A DNA stretch of 64,000 nucleotides from JAFIEN01 sp051859505 (GTDB lineage: Bacteria > Pseudomonadota > Alphaproteobacteria > Rhodobacterales > Rhodobacteraceae): assembly GCA_051859505.1 (NCBI GenBank), contig JBHYFN010000004.1, positions 62,001 to 126,000 of the forward strand. The letters run 5' to 3'. Below the pieces are notes generated by a model. It was given only the letters and a program-made list of their open reading frames with translations. It was not told the origin of the DNA and searched no databases. How positions within the stretch are numbered: the first letter of the stretch is position 1; every line of letters starts with the position of its first letter. A program made the position numbers and the translations under genes. This document shows positions 8,264-16,668 of the stretch, piece after piece.

Positions 8264-9186
8264 TGACGCCGCTATACGACCGGGTGGCCCTGATCGGGCT
8301 GGGGCTGATCGCCTCGTCCATGGCGCATGCGATCAAGGCGGGCGGGCTTGCCGGCCATGTCGCCGGCCATGCAAAGACAGCCGAAAGCCGCGCACTCGCG
8401 GCCGAGATCGGCTTTTGCGATTCGGTCCACGAGACCGCCGCCGAGGCGGTCCGCGAGGCCGATCTTGTCGTCCTTGCCGTGCCGATCGGCGCGATGGAGG
8501 CCATCGCCGCCGAGATCGCCCCGCATCTCAAATCCGGCGCGACTGTGACCGATGTGGGCTCGGTCAAACAGGCGGTGATCGCGGCGGTCGGGCCGCATAT
8601 CCCTGCGGGCGTGCATTTCGTGCCGGGTCATCCGATTGCCGGCACGGAATATTCCGGCCCGCGCTCGGGTTTCGCCACGCTTTTCGTCAATCGCTGGTGG
8701 CTCCTTACCCCGCTTGGCCCCGAGGATGCGGCCGCCGTCGCCCGTCTGCGCGCGCTCTGCGAGGCGATGGGCGCCAATGTCGACGAGATGGATGCCGCGC
8801 ATCATGACCTCGTGCTGGCCGTCACCTCGCATACGCCGCATCTGATCGCCTATACGATGGTGGGTGTGGCCGATGATCTGGGGCGGGTCTCGAACAGCGA
8901 AGTCATCAAGTATTCCGCCAGCGGCTTTCGCGATTTCACCCGCATCGCCGCCTCGGACCCGACGATGTGGCGCGATGTCTTTCTGACCAACAAGGAAGCG
9001 ACGCTGGATATCCTCGGCCGCTTCACCGAAGAGCTTTTCGCCCTGCAGCGCGCGATCCGGATGGGCGATGGTGCGGCGCTGCATGCCTATTTCACCCGCA
9101 CCCGCGCGATCCGGCGCGGGATCATCGAAGCGGGTCAGGATACCGATGCGCCCGATTTCGGCCGGACCTCGGCAAAGGCGGGCTGA
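8263..9186 (+). CDS. tyrC: prephenate/arogenate dehydrogenase
   Basis: A 307-residue TyrA/TyrC-type enzyme. The Rossmann nucleotide loop is VALIGLGLIASSMA (residues 8-21); the substrate region has VTDVGSVKQAV, FVPGHPIAGTEYSGP (the family's catalytic His), and SHTPHLIAYTMV. It oxidatively decarboxylates prephenate or arogenate on the way to tyrosine. No chorismate mutase or ACT domain is fused, so this is the simple monofunctional form. It starts inside the hisC stop codon and its own stop overlaps the next start, so three genes are translationally coupled. Confidence 0.93.
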   Translation: MTPLYDRVALIGLGLIASSMAHAIKAGGLAGHVAGHAKTAESRALAAEIGFCDSVHETAAEAVREADLVVLAVPIGAMEAIAAEIAPHLKSGATVTDVGSVKQAVIAAVGPHIPAGVHFVPGHPIAGTEYSGPRSGFATLFVNRWWLLTPLGPEDAAAVARLRALCEAMGANVDEMDAAHHDLVLAVTSHTPHLIAYTMVGVADDLGRVSNSEVIKYSASGFRDFTRIAASDPTMWRDVFLTNKEATLDILGRFTEELFALQRAIRMGDGAALHAYFTRTRAIRRGIIEAGQDTDAPDFGRTSAKAG

Positions 9187-10559
9187 TGCGGGCGGGCAGG
9201 TTTCTGTGGGCAGGCGCCTTCGCGCTGGCCCTTGCGCTTGGCGCCGAGGGCAGGCCCGCCCTGGCCGAAGAGCCCACAGCGATCCTGCGCCCCGAGGCCC
9301 GGCCCGCCCCCGAACCACCGATGCGCCCGCAACCGCGCCCCGAACAGGGTAGCGTGATCGAGGATCCGGTCCTGGAAACCGAACCCTCCTCCGTCGCAAC
9401 CGCGCCCGCGCCCGCGACCGAAGAGGCCGCCCCCGAAGAGGGGCCGACCGGACCCGTGGCGCTTTCCGACATGGAGAACCCCGCGCCGCCCTCCGCCCTG
9501 GCCGAGAGCGAGGCGACCCTGCCCGCGGCATCGCCCAGCCCCGCCGTTGCCAGGCAGGCGCCGACACTTGCCCTTGTGCTGGACGCCCCCGCCTTCAGCG
9601 GACCGGCGCAGATGGTCCGGGCCGAGCGGGCGATGACCGATCCCCCCGCCCCGCCCGTCTTCCAGAACGCCTGGGACGGCGCCGCCCCGCCACCGCGCCC
9701 CGAAACCATCCCCTCCACCACCCCCTCCCGGCCCGAGGCGGCCGAAGGGCAGTCGCCGGTCCTGCGGCCCGAGGCGCGCCCCGATGCGCTTCCCGAGGTG
9801 CAGCCCGCACCCGTGGCGCAGCTTCGCCCCCGGCCCCGCCCCGCAGCACCGCAGGATCCCGCGCCGATGGTGCCCGCCGATCCCGACGCCCCGCCCGCCT
9901 ATGCCCCCGGCGCCCAGCCCGGGCAGCTGCCCGAAGGTCCGGGCTATTCGACCCTTGCCGTCGCGCGCGCCATCCGCCCCGAGGAACGCCCCCGCAACAT
10001 CACCGTGCGGGCCGAACAGCAACAGGCGGAACTGCAGCGCGGAGCGGTCTGCGGCAGGCCGAGCATCCAGGGCGAGGTCGTCGCCGCCATTCACGGCAGC
10101 GGCGGCTGCGGCATCGCCGAGCCGGTGCGGATCCGGTCGGTATCGGGGATTACCCTGTCGACACCGGCGCTCATGGATTGCCAGACGGCGCAGGCGCTGG
10201 ATCGCTGGGTCGCCAATGGCGCGATCCCGGCGGTGGGGGATTACGGCGGCGGGCTGCGGACGCTGCAGGTCATGGGGCATTACACCTGCCGGCCGATGAA
10301 CAATCAGGCCGGGCAGCGGCTGTCAGAGCATGGCAAGGGCCGCGCCATCGACATCGGCGGTTTCGGCCTGCGCAACGGAACCCAGATCACCGTGCTGCGC
10401 GGCTGGAGCCGTCAGGGCGAAAGCCAGATCCTGCGCGCCATGCACCGGGCGGCCTGCGGCCCCTTCGGCACGGTTCTGGGGCCCGAAGCCAACCGCTTTC
10501 ACGCCGACCACTTCCATTTCGACACGGCCCAGCACCGCAACGGCAGCTATTGCCGCTGA
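9186..10559 (+). CDS. exported extensin-like (M15-like) C-terminal domain protein
   Basis: A 457-residue protein with a signal peptide (FLWAGAFALALALGAEG). Residues about 28-270 are Pro/Ala/Glu/Arg-rich and disordered, with recurring RPEARP units. The last about 180 residues are the extensin_C domain: GAVCGRPSIQGE, a Cys-containing core, SEHGKGRAIDIGGF and FHADHFHFD. The His, Asp and His of the last two motifs match zinc ligands of the LAS/M15 peptidase fold, so a cell-wall peptidase is plausible but unproven. Four cysteines in the domain suggest disulfides in the periplasm. It is translationally coupled to tyrC (start within the TGATG), probably by genome compaction more than shared function. 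Confidence 0.87.
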   Translation: MRAGRFLWAGAFALALALGAEGRPALAEEPTAILRPEARPAPEPPMRPQPRPEQGSVIEDPVLETEPSSVATAPAPATEEAAPEEGPTGPVALSDMENPAPPSALAESEATLPAASPSPAVARQAPTLALVLDAPAFSGPAQMVRAERAMTDPPAPPVFQNAWDGAAPPPRPETIPSTTPSRPEAAEGQSPVLRPEARPDALPEVQPAPVAQLRPRPRPAAPQDPAPMVPADPDAPPAYAPGAQPGQLPEGPGYSTLAVARAIRPEERPRNITVRAEQQQAELQRGAVCGRPSIQGEVVAAIHGSGGCGIAEPVRIRSVSGITLSTPALMDCQTAQALDRWVANGAIPAVGDYGGGLRTLQVMGHYTCRPMNNQAGQRLSEHGKGRAIDIGGFGLRNGTQITVLRGWSRQGESQILRAMHRAACGPFGTVLGPEANRFHADHFHFDTAQHRNGSYCR

Positions 10560-10566
10560 GGCGGGG

Positions 10567-11985
10567 TCAGGTCGCCAGCACGTTGCGAAACAGCCAGGGA
10601 TCGCTTTCGTCGATATCCTCGGGGAAATGTTCCCAGCGGTCCTGCAGCGGCGTCCAGTCGGTATAATGCGCCTCGACCGGCCCCAGATAGGGCCGCTGCA
10701 CCGCAAGGCAGAAGGCATGGTCCATCTCGTCCGTCTCGACGATGCCGGCCTCTGGATTGGCCAGCGCCCAGGCCATCCCGGCAAGCACCGCCGAAGTGAC
10801 CTGCAACCCCGTCGCATTCTGATAGGGCGCGAGCGTCACAGCCTCGGCATTCGACAGGCGCGAGCCATACCAGAGCGCGTTCCGCTCATGCCCGAAGAGA
10901 AGCACGCCCAGCTCGTCGATCCCCTCGACGATCTCGTCGGGTTCCAGGATCTCGTGCCGCTCCTGCTGGCGGCCCGATCCGAACATCTCGTGCAGGCTGA
11001 GGACCGCATCGTCGCAGGGGTGATAGGCGTAATGGCAGGTCGGCCGATAGTCCGGCGCCGCCGGATCGCCCAGCGTGTAATAGTCCGAGATCGAGATCGC
11101 CTCGTTATGCGTCACGAGAAAGCCGAACTGCGGCCCCGGCGTCGGGCACCAGCTGTGCACCCGGGTGATCGCGCCCGGCCGCTCGATCCAGATCCCGGCC
11201 CGGCATCCGACCTCATGCCGGTGGCCGTTCTCGGGGAACCAGGTCTCATGCGTGCCCCAACCCAGCTCGGCCGGCTGAAAGCCTTCGGCGATGAACCCCT
11301 CGACCGACCAGGTGTTGACGAACGTGCCCCGCGGCCGCGGCAGGGCGCGGGCCTGGGTGTCGCGCTCGGCGATATGGATGCCCTTGACGCCCAGCGCCTG
11401 CATCAGCCGCCCCCAGCCCTCGCGCGTGGCCGGCGCCGTCGCATCCCGGCCCGTGTCCGCGGCCAGCCGCAACAGCGCCTCCTTGACGAACCAGCTGACC
11501 ATGCCGGGATTGGCGCCGCAGCAGCTGACGGCCGTGGTGCCGCCGGGATTGCGCGCGGCCTCGTCCCGCACCGCCTGGCGCAGCGCGTAATTCGTGCGCG
11601 CGGCATTGTCGGTCGTCTCGAAATAGAACCCCGCCCAGGGTTCGACCACGGTGTCGATGTAAAGCACGCCGATCTCGCGGCAGAACCGCATGAGATCGAG
11701 CGAGGAGGTATCCACCGACAGGTTCACGCAGAACCCCGGCCCGCCCCCGAAAAGCCGCCCCAGAACCTCGCGGTAATTCGCCGGTGTCAGCGCGACCTGC
11801 TCATGCGCGATGCCCTTCTCGCGCAGAAAACCCGCCGCCTCGGGGTTCGGCTCGATCACGGTCAGCCGCTCCCGGTCAAAGTCGAAATGCCGTTCGATCA
11901 GCGGCAGCGTGCCCTTGCCGATCGAGCCCAGCCCGATGATCACCACCGCGCCGTCGATCCGCCCATGCCTGGGAAATTCCGTCAT
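10567..11985 (-). CDS. hss: homospermidine synthase
   Basis: A 472-residue protein matching the length of bacterial homospermidine synthase (about 475). The N-terminal NAD-binding loop is VVIIGLGSIGKGT (residues 14-26), followed by NLSVDTSSLDLMRFC, YIDTVVEPW and SCCGANPGMVSWFVKEAL, which are typical of the family. The enzyme makes sym-homospermidine from two putrescine molecules (or spermidine plus putrescine) using bound NAD as a redox catalyst. It is monocistronic, converges on the extensin-like gene, and has only 7 bases between the two stops, so any terminator must lie inside the neighbouring gene. Confidence 0.95.
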   Translation of the reverse strand: MTEFPRHGRIDGAVVIIGLGSIGKGTLPLIERHFDFDRERLTVIEPNPEAAGFLREKGIAHEQVALTPANYREVLGRLFGGGPGFCVNLSVDTSSLDLMRFCREIGVLYIDTVVEPWAGFYFETTDNAARTNYALRQAVRDEAARNPGGTTAVSCCGANPGMVSWFVKEALLRLAADTGRDATAPATREGWGRLMQALGVKGIHIAERDTQARALPRPRGTFVNTWSVEGFIAEGFQPAELGWGTHETWFPENGHRHEVGCRAGIWIERPGAITRVHSWCPTPGPQFGFLVTHNEAISISDYYTLGDPAAPDYRPTCHYAYHPCDDAVLSLHEMFGSGRQQERHEILEPDEIVEGIDELGVLLFGHERNALWYGSRLSNAEAVTLAPYQNATGLQVTSAVLAGMAWALANPEAGIVETDEMDHAFCLAVQRPYLGPVEAHYTDWTPLQDRWEHFPEDIDESDPWLFRNVLAT

Positions 11986-12072
11986 CGCTTCACCCCATGT
12001 TGATGGCCCGCCCTTGCGGCGCGGCCAAACCCGTCATGAAACCCCGGCAGCAATCCTGCCCAGAGAAGAAAA

Positions 12073-12100
12073 GGCCCGCAGCACCATCGTGCCGCGGGCC
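12073..12100 (-). terminator. Rho-independent terminator of rpsD
   Basis: Read on the minus strand, a 12-bp stem with one mismatch (GGCCCGCGGCAC ... GTGCTGCGGGCC around a 4-base loop) is followed immediately by TTTTCTTCTCTG. It begins 29 bases after the rpsD stop. Confidence 0.85.
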
Positions 12101-12129
12101 CATCGCCGCGAGGAAGCCCCCGCGACGGA

Positions 12130-12750
12130 TCAGTTCTTGGCGTAGAATTCGACGATCAGGTTCGGCTCCATGATCACCGGATAGGGCACATCCGACAACG
12201 AGGGCTGGCGCACGAAGGTCGCCGTCATCTTGTTGTGGTCCACCTCGAGGTAATCGGGCACGTCGCGCTCGGCCAGCGAAACGGCTTCAAGCACCACGGC
12301 CAGCTGCTTGGACTTGGGCCGGATCTCGATCACGTCGCCTTCCTTCACGCGGTAGGAGGGGATGTTGACCGACTGGCCGTTGACCAGCACATGGGCATGG
12401 TTCACGAACTGGCGCGCGGCAAAGATCGTCGGCACGAATTTCGCGCGATAGACCACGGCGTCCAGACGCCGCTCGAGCAGGCCGACAAGGTTCTCGCCCG
12501 TGTCGCCCTTGATCCGCTCGGCCTCGGCATAGATGCGGCGGAACTGCTTTTCGGTCAGATCGCCGTAATAGCCCTTCAGCTTCTGCTTGGCGCGCAGCTG
12601 AAGGCCGAAGTCGGACATCTTGCCCTTGCGGCGCTGGCCGTGCTGGCCGGGGCCGTATTCGCGGCGGTTGACGGGGGATTTCGGACGGCCCCAGATGTTT
12701 TCGCCCATCCGGCGGTCGATCTTGTACTTGGCAGCGGTGCGTTTGGTCAC
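12130..12750 (-). CDS. rpsD: 30S ribosomal protein S4
   Basis: A 206-residue S4 protein of alphaproteobacterial type, starting VTKRTAAKYKIDRRMGENIWG from a GTG codon with AGGAGA upstream. The N-terminal part (GRPKSPVNRREYGPGQHGQRR) lacks the zinc-cysteine cluster, and the S4 RNA-binding domain is at about residues 95-160 (RLDAVVYRAKFVPT, HVLVNGQSVNIPSYRV). S4 nucleates 16S rRNA folding and in E. coli represses its own operon. Here it is a single-gene unit with its own promoter (12867-12894) and terminator, as often in this order. The frame is open upstream to 12858, but that extension is not S4-like. Confidence 0.98.
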   Translation of the reverse strand: MTKRTAAKYKIDRRMGENIWGRPKSPVNRREYGPGQHGQRRKGKMSDFGLQLRAKQKLKGYYGDLTEKQFRRIYAEAERIKGDTGENLVGLLERRLDAVVYRAKFVPTIFAARQFVNHAHVLVNGQSVNIPSYRVKEGDVIEIRPKSKQLAVVLEAVSLAERDVPDYLEVDHNKMTATFVRQPSLSDVPYPVIMEPNLIVEFYAKN

Positions 12751-12866
12751 CCCTGATCTCCTTCGGTTCTGGCCGCAGAGCCCTGCGGCGGATGAAGGGC
12801 GTTGTCCTCTGGGGCGAACCCCCGACAGGTCACCCCTTGCGGGGGCCACCAACACCAATGCGGCGC

Positions 12867-12894
12867 TCTATACGGGCCAGCACCGCAGAGTCAA
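12867..12894 (-). promoter_or_regulatory. sigma-70 promoter of rpsD
   Basis: On the minus strand TTGACT (12889-12894) and TATAGA (12867-12872) are separated by 16 bases. The implied start near 12860 gives a leader of about 110 bases with a GC-rich hairpin-capable stretch (12795-12850), long enough for S4 feedback control, though no known S4 target fold was recognised. Confidence 0.65.
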
Positions 12895-12968
12895 CACGAG
12901 AACGCCGCGCTTGACGGACAGGGGCGCGGGGTCGCATGATCGGTCCTGAGGCCAGTCGGAGGGATCGC

Positions 12969-13568
12969 ATGACGATCAGGACGCGCCGCCTTGCAGCCGG
13001 CATCGCAACCGCAACCCTGTTGACGGCCCTGCCGACCGACGGCACGGCCCAACCCTCTCCGGCCTGCCAATACGGAAGCCCGGCCGCCTTCGCCGCAGTG
13101 GCGGAGAACTATGTCGGCACATGGAGCATGAACCACCTTGCCGGCTTCGTCGTCGTCCCCGGCTTCATCGAGCCCTTCGGCAACGACCCCGACGGGCCGA
13201 ACACGGTCACGCTGTTCCTGCAGGACGGGGTCCTGGTGCTGTCACATCCCGAGGCGCAATCCCCGATGGTCCTGCGCTGGGCGGACGAGCCGGTCTGGAC
13301 CTTCGAGCAACAGGCCCGCGCAGACGGGGTGTCCCAACCCCTGCTCACATCAAGCGATGTCGAGGCCGTCATGGGCTGCAGCAACGACAGGATGGCACGG
13401 CTGATCGGTCGTTCGACGGTCGTTATCGATGGCATGCAGATGGATTTCACCTTCAGGCTCATGGTGACCGGCACCAGCAGCATGTACGGGATCATGCATG
13501 CCTCCGCCGTGATGCAGGGGATTCCCGTGAATGCCTGGCGCAGCGTTTCGCTGGTCGCGCTGGACTGA
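12969..13568 (+). CDS. secreted protein of unknown function, paralogue A
   Basis: A 199-residue protein with a signal peptide (RRLAAGIATATLLTALPTDGTAQP). The mature part starts CQYGSPAAFAAVAENYVGTW and includes MNHLAGFVVVP, VEAVMGCSNDRMARLIG and TGTSSMYGIMHAS. No known domain was recognised. It is clearly paralogous to the next gene: the two share C-x-x-G-x-P-x-AF, W-x-M-x-HLAGF, MGC-x-x-DR-x-ARL and TGT-x-SMYGIM at the same spacing. Two conserved cysteines could form a disulfide in the periplasm. The ATG has GGAGGG 6-12 bases upstream. It is divergent from rpsD. Confidence 0.8.
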   Translation: MTIRTRRLAAGIATATLLTALPTDGTAQPSPACQYGSPAAFAAVAENYVGTWSMNHLAGFVVVPGFIEPFGNDPDGPNTVTLFLQDGVLVLSHPEAQSPMVLRWADEPVWTFEQQARADGVSQPLLTSSDVEAVMGCSNDRMARLIGRSTVVIDGMQMDFTFRLMVTGTSSMYGIMHASAVMQGIPVNAWRSVSLVALD

Positions 13569-13657
13569 TCCGGCGCCCCCGGCCGCTTCATTCCGGAACT
13601 GCCGCCCGCAGGTCGGGCCACTGGGCGGCCATGGTGCAACTGCGCAAGAAGAGAATT

Positions 13658-13685
13658 TTGAGAATCCGGTCGAGCCTGATATTCT
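13658..13685 (+). promoter_or_regulatory. candidate promoter of secreted paralogue B
   Basis: TTGAGA (13658-13663) and TATTCT (13680-13685) with a 16-base spacer lie about 45 bases before the ATG of the second secreted paralogue, which would let the two copies be expressed separately. Confidence 0.45.
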
Positions 13686-13728
13686 GCGCAGGATTGATAA
13701 CCTGCCCCTTCATCAGGATCCCTTCGCC

Positions 13729-14361
13729 ATGAAATCCTTGCCCACCCTCTGCGCCACCCTTGCCCTTGCCACCGCCGCCGCGCTGCCGATGCAGGCGCTG
13801 GCCTATGACCCGGCCTGCGATTTCGGCACGCCCGAGGCCTTCCGCGCCGTCGCCGCCGAATTCACCGGCTATTGGCGGATGGAGCATCTGGCCGGCTTCG
13901 CCTTTTCACCCGCCGTTCCCATGGTCCTGCCCTTCGGCGCCGACGAGCCCCGACCGCCGGTGACGATCTACCAGTCGGGCGACTCGCTCTTCGTCACCTC
14001 GCCGATGAACGACGAGGACCTGAGGCTCACCTTCGATACCGGCCCGACCCGCGGCTTCGAAGCCGGCTTCGACCGCGCCGCCGAATTCGCCCGGCTCGTG
14101 CCCTGGTCGGTCGTCGAAGAAACCATGGGCTGCGGTGTGGACAGACTCGCCCGCCTGTCAGGTCAGGCCGTGGTGATCGAGGGGCCGGCCTCGATGCTCT
14201 TCACCTATCGCCTGATCCCGACCGGAACGGGCAGCATGTATGGCATCATGCAACTCGACGGGACCTACGAAGGCCAGCCGGTCCACATGTTCCGCTCGGT
14301 CACGATGACCAAGGTGGGCCCGCTGGATCTGAGCTTCACGATCCCGGTGGAAGACGACTGA
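13729..14361 (+). CDS. secreted protein of unknown function, paralogue B
   Basis: A 210-residue exported protein (signal LPTLCATLALATAAALPMQALA), the tandem partner of the preceding gene. It shares CDFGTPEAFRAVAAEFTGYW, MEHLAGFAFSP, VEETMGCGVDRLARLSG and TGTGSMYGIMQLD with it, while loops and the N terminus diverge, so the duplication is old. No catalytic motif or known family was recognised. The regular beta-strand-like pattern would suit a small lipocalin-like or calycin-like ligand carrier, but this is only a fold guess. It ends 97 bases before a convergent Hint-domain gene, with a strong hairpin pair between. Confidence 0.78.
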   Translation: MKSLPTLCATLALATAAALPMQALAYDPACDFGTPEAFRAVAAEFTGYWRMEHLAGFAFSPAVPMVLPFGADEPRPPVTIYQSGDSLFVTSPMNDEDLRLTFDTGPTRGFEAGFDRAAEFARLVPWSVVEETMGCGVDRLARLSGQAVVIEGPASMLFTYRLIPTGTGSMYGIMQLDGTYEGQPVHMFRSVTMTKVGPLDLSFTIPVEDD

Positions 14362-14412
14362 TCACCGGGCACCCCGCCCCTGCTTCTTTTGTTCGAAAAT
14401 ATCCTGGGGGGA

Positions 14413-14444
14413 GGCCCGGAACGGGCCGGGGGGCAAAGCCCCCC
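14413..14444. terminator. double hairpin between convergent genes
   Basis: Two adjacent stems: GGCCCG-GAA-CGGGCC (14413-14427) and GGGGGGC-AAA-GCCCCCC (14428-14444). On the minus strand they are followed by AGGATATTTTCGAACAAAAG (to 14383). The combination of a G/C hairpin with a TTCGAAAATAT segment is, from memory, common between convergent genes in Rhodobacteraceae. It probably ends transcription from both sides. Confidence 0.65.
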
Positions 14445-14457
14445 CCGATCCGCCCTT

Positions 14458-15513
14458 TCAGGCCGCATCCGCCCGCAGGATCGCCGCCTCGCTGCGGCTC
14501 AGCACGCGGCGGGCGAAACCGCCATAGGACTGCGGATCCCGCTCGACCCCCGGCAGAAGGCGCGCCAGATGCCCCCGCTGCTCGTCGGTCAGAGCGGCCA
14601 GCGAAACGCTCGCCGGGTGAAAACTGTCGGATTCGACGGCATTGGCAAAGACGATCTCATGGCGCGGCAACAGGATGTGAATATAGACGACCTCGCGCAG
14701 ACCCCGCGGCCGCACCACCGTCCGGTCGTTCACCAGATCGCGCGCCGCAACCAGCACCTCGTCACTGCTGAACAAGGCCTGCGCGCGCGGCCCCTTCAGC
14801 ACCAGCCGGTGATCGGGCGAGACCAGCAGCCCCGCATCCGGCACCCCCCGATCCAGCGCGCCCTCGCGAAAACGCACCGGCGCCAGATGCGGCATCGCCA
14901 CCAGCCGCGCCCCCGACAGACGCCGCCGCCCGGTCCAGAGAATGGGCTGCAAGCCGTTGTCCTTGGTCTGGACCCGCGCCCCTTCGCCCAGCTCTTCGAC
15001 AGGGCGCTGCCCGCTGTCGGTCAGGATCAGCGTCCCGGGGGTAAAGCAGATCACGCCGCCCGGCGGGCTGGGCGCGGCGGAAACGGCCGCCGGCGCGATC
15101 GAATGGCTGACGACCCAAAGCTCCTGCCCCGCCGGAGGGATCCGCTCCACGAACAACAAGAGAGGCGCCCGCCCCGGGCCGGCCTCGACCCTTGTGACGG
15201 TCCAGGTCTCCCGGCCGTCGGTCACGGTGAAACTCGCCTCCGGCACGTCGGCCTCTTCGATGCCGCTCTCGACCAGAGGCGCAAGGCTGCCGATCATCTT
15301 GCGCAGCTGGGCCGCGGCCCTGCGGCGCATCTCGGTCATCCCCATCGCCTCGCCCAGCGGCAGAACATCCGCCGGCCCGTCGATCCGGACGAAATCCCCC
15401 CGCCACGACCAGCCCGCCCCGATCTGCACCAGATCCGGCAGGGGATTTTCCTGCCCGTCGATGACCGTCTGCGCCCATGAAATGACGAACGCGCCCCGAA
15501 AGCCCGATTCCAT
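14458..15513 (-). CDS. Hint-domain (hedgehog/intein-like) protein
   Basis: A 351-residue protein. Residues about 1-150 are a domain of no recognised family (VIDGQENPLPDLVQIGAGW). Residues about 155-320 are a Hint_2 domain: CFTPGTLILTDSGQRPVEEL (the Cys is the usual nucleophile for N-S acyl shift), VQTKDNGLQPILWTGRR, LVSPDHRLVL (the T/S-x-x-H block) and HILLPRHEIVFANAVES. Hint_2 domains are abundant in Rhodobacteraceae exported or RTX-type proteins and may self-cleave after the N-terminal part. No signal peptide is evident. A second Hint protein lies at 49890-51164. Confidence 0.85.
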   Translation of the reverse strand: MESGFRGAFVISWAQTVIDGQENPLPDLVQIGAGWSWRGDFVRIDGPADVLPLGEAMGMTEMRRRAAAQLRKMIGSLAPLVESGIEEADVPEASFTVTDGRETWTVTRVEAGPGRAPLLLFVERIPPAGQELWVVSHSIAPAAVSAAPSPPGGVICFTPGTLILTDSGQRPVEELGEGARVQTKDNGLQPILWTGRRRLSGARLVAMPHLAPVRFREGALDRGVPDAGLLVSPDHRLVLKGPRAQALFSSDEVLVAARDLVNDRTVVRPRGLREVVYIHILLPRHEIVFANAVESDSFHPASVSLAALTDEQRGHLARLLPGVERDPQSYGGFARRVLSRSEAAILRADAA

Positions 15514-15642
15514 GCCTCACACCATTTTCTGCATCTGCTCAAAGATGTCGCGGCCGCGTCTTTGCCGCGCGGCTCGGCCTCAGGATAGGCCGCGGCCCGG
15601 TCGTGGTGCAATGCCTTCGAAAGTCCCGGGCAGGGATTTCCC

Positions 15643-16614
15643 TCAGAAGAGGATTCTGAGTGTCACCGAGCCCAGAAGCTGCCCTTCGGGCTGGCCCTCG
15701 AATTCGGGCGAAAGCCAGGTCAACCCGTAGAACAGCGCCGAATTGCCCTGCGATTGCCAATGCAGCCCGGCCCGGGCCCGCAGCCTTTCGTCCCTGGCGC
15801 GAAAGCCCTGCGCGGCGGGCAACCAGTCGCTATCATGGACGCGCGCCCAATCGGCACCGGCCAGAAGGGACAGACCCGGCTCCCCGGCGGCGCCGGGGTA
15901 AAGCTGCCCGGTCGGATTGTCGCGCAAGAGCACCGCCCCGCTCGCCGGCCCGATCACCAGATCGGCGCCAAGGCGGATCATGTCCTCCACCCCGGTCTGC
16001 ACCTCGACGAAGGGGCGCAGGTCAAAGGCCTCGGCCAGCGGGATCTGCAGCGCATATTGCCCCGTCGCCAGATAGGACAGGCTATCGCCGATCTGATCCT
16101 CCAGCACGCCGACCCGCGGGGCCGAGATTTCCCCGTGCAGCCAGGCGTGCCAATCCCCCAGGCCGGTTTGCGGCCCGACCGCCACCAGATCCAGCCCGAG
16201 GCTGTAGTCTCCGGGGCCAAGGCGATGATGGCTGTGTACGCCAAAGGCCAGCATGCCCACATAGGGCCGGTCATCCGAACCCGGCCCGTTCAGCCGGCCG
16301 GGCGCAATGATCTCTGAGCGAAAGCGGTATTCGAGCACCTGTCCGGGCCTGTCGGGCAGAGTGCCCGGCAAACTGCTCGACAAACTGCTCGACAAACTTC
16401 TCGGCGGGCCGGAGGTCAGGGGCGGCCCGCGCAGCACCGACAGGCTGTAGGATCCGGTGCGCCAGCGATCCTCGCCGTCGCCAAGGAAATCATTGGTGAA
16501 GAGCCGGCCCACGCCAAGGGTCTGACGGTCCGCCTGTGCCTCGGCTTGCCCGACCCCTCCGAACACCGCGCAAACAAGCGCCGCACAAAGGATCCGAGGT
16601 ACCGCTCCCATCAT
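15643..16614 (-). CDS. LpxR-like outer-membrane lipid A deacylase family protein
   Basis: A 323-residue protein with a signal peptide (RILCAALVCAVFGGVGQAEA). It has features of the LpxR/DUF2219 family: TNDFLGDGEDRWRTGSY near the N terminus, DDRPYVGMLAFG, VGPQTGLGDWHAWLHGEI, and a C-terminal beta strand ending in Phe (GSVTLRILF), as needed for BAM insertion. LpxR removes the 3'-acyloxyacyl group from lipid A. The family's catalytic Asn/Asp/His/Thr residues may correspond to TND and the His in the WLHGE region, but this was not aligned. A variable loop has SSSL repeats (see the 12-base repeat). It lies 54 bases after the creatininase-family stop and might be read from the same transcript. Confidence 0.75.
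   Translation of the reverse strand: MMGAVPRILCAALVCAVFGGVGQAEAQADRQTLGVGRLFTNDFLGDGEDRWRTGSYSLSVLRGPPLTSGPPRSLSSSLSSSLPGTLPDRPGQVLEYRFRSEIIAPGRLNGPGSDDRPYVGMLAFGVHSHHRLGPGDYSLGLDLVAVGPQTGLGDWHAWLHGEISAPRVGVLEDQIGDSLSYLATGQYALQIPLAEAFDLRPFVEVQTGVEDMIRLGADLVIGPASGAVLLRDNPTGQLYPGAAGEPGLSLLAGADWARVHDSDWLPAAQGFRARDERLRARAGLHWQSQGNSALFYGLTWLSPEFEGQPEGQLLGSVTLRILF
16370..16405. repeat. 12-base tandem repeat within the LpxR-like gene
   Basis: Three direct copies of AAACTGCTCGAC (third: AAACTTCTCGGC) encode SSSL repeats in an extracellular or periplasmic loop of the LpxR-like protein. The repeat keeps the frame, so slippage would lengthen or shorten the loop without breaking the gene. Confidence 0.8.
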
Positions 16615-16668
16615 GACACGCCTCCCTGAACCGTCGGCCCTGCCCGATCCCGACGCGCCGTCCCTGTC

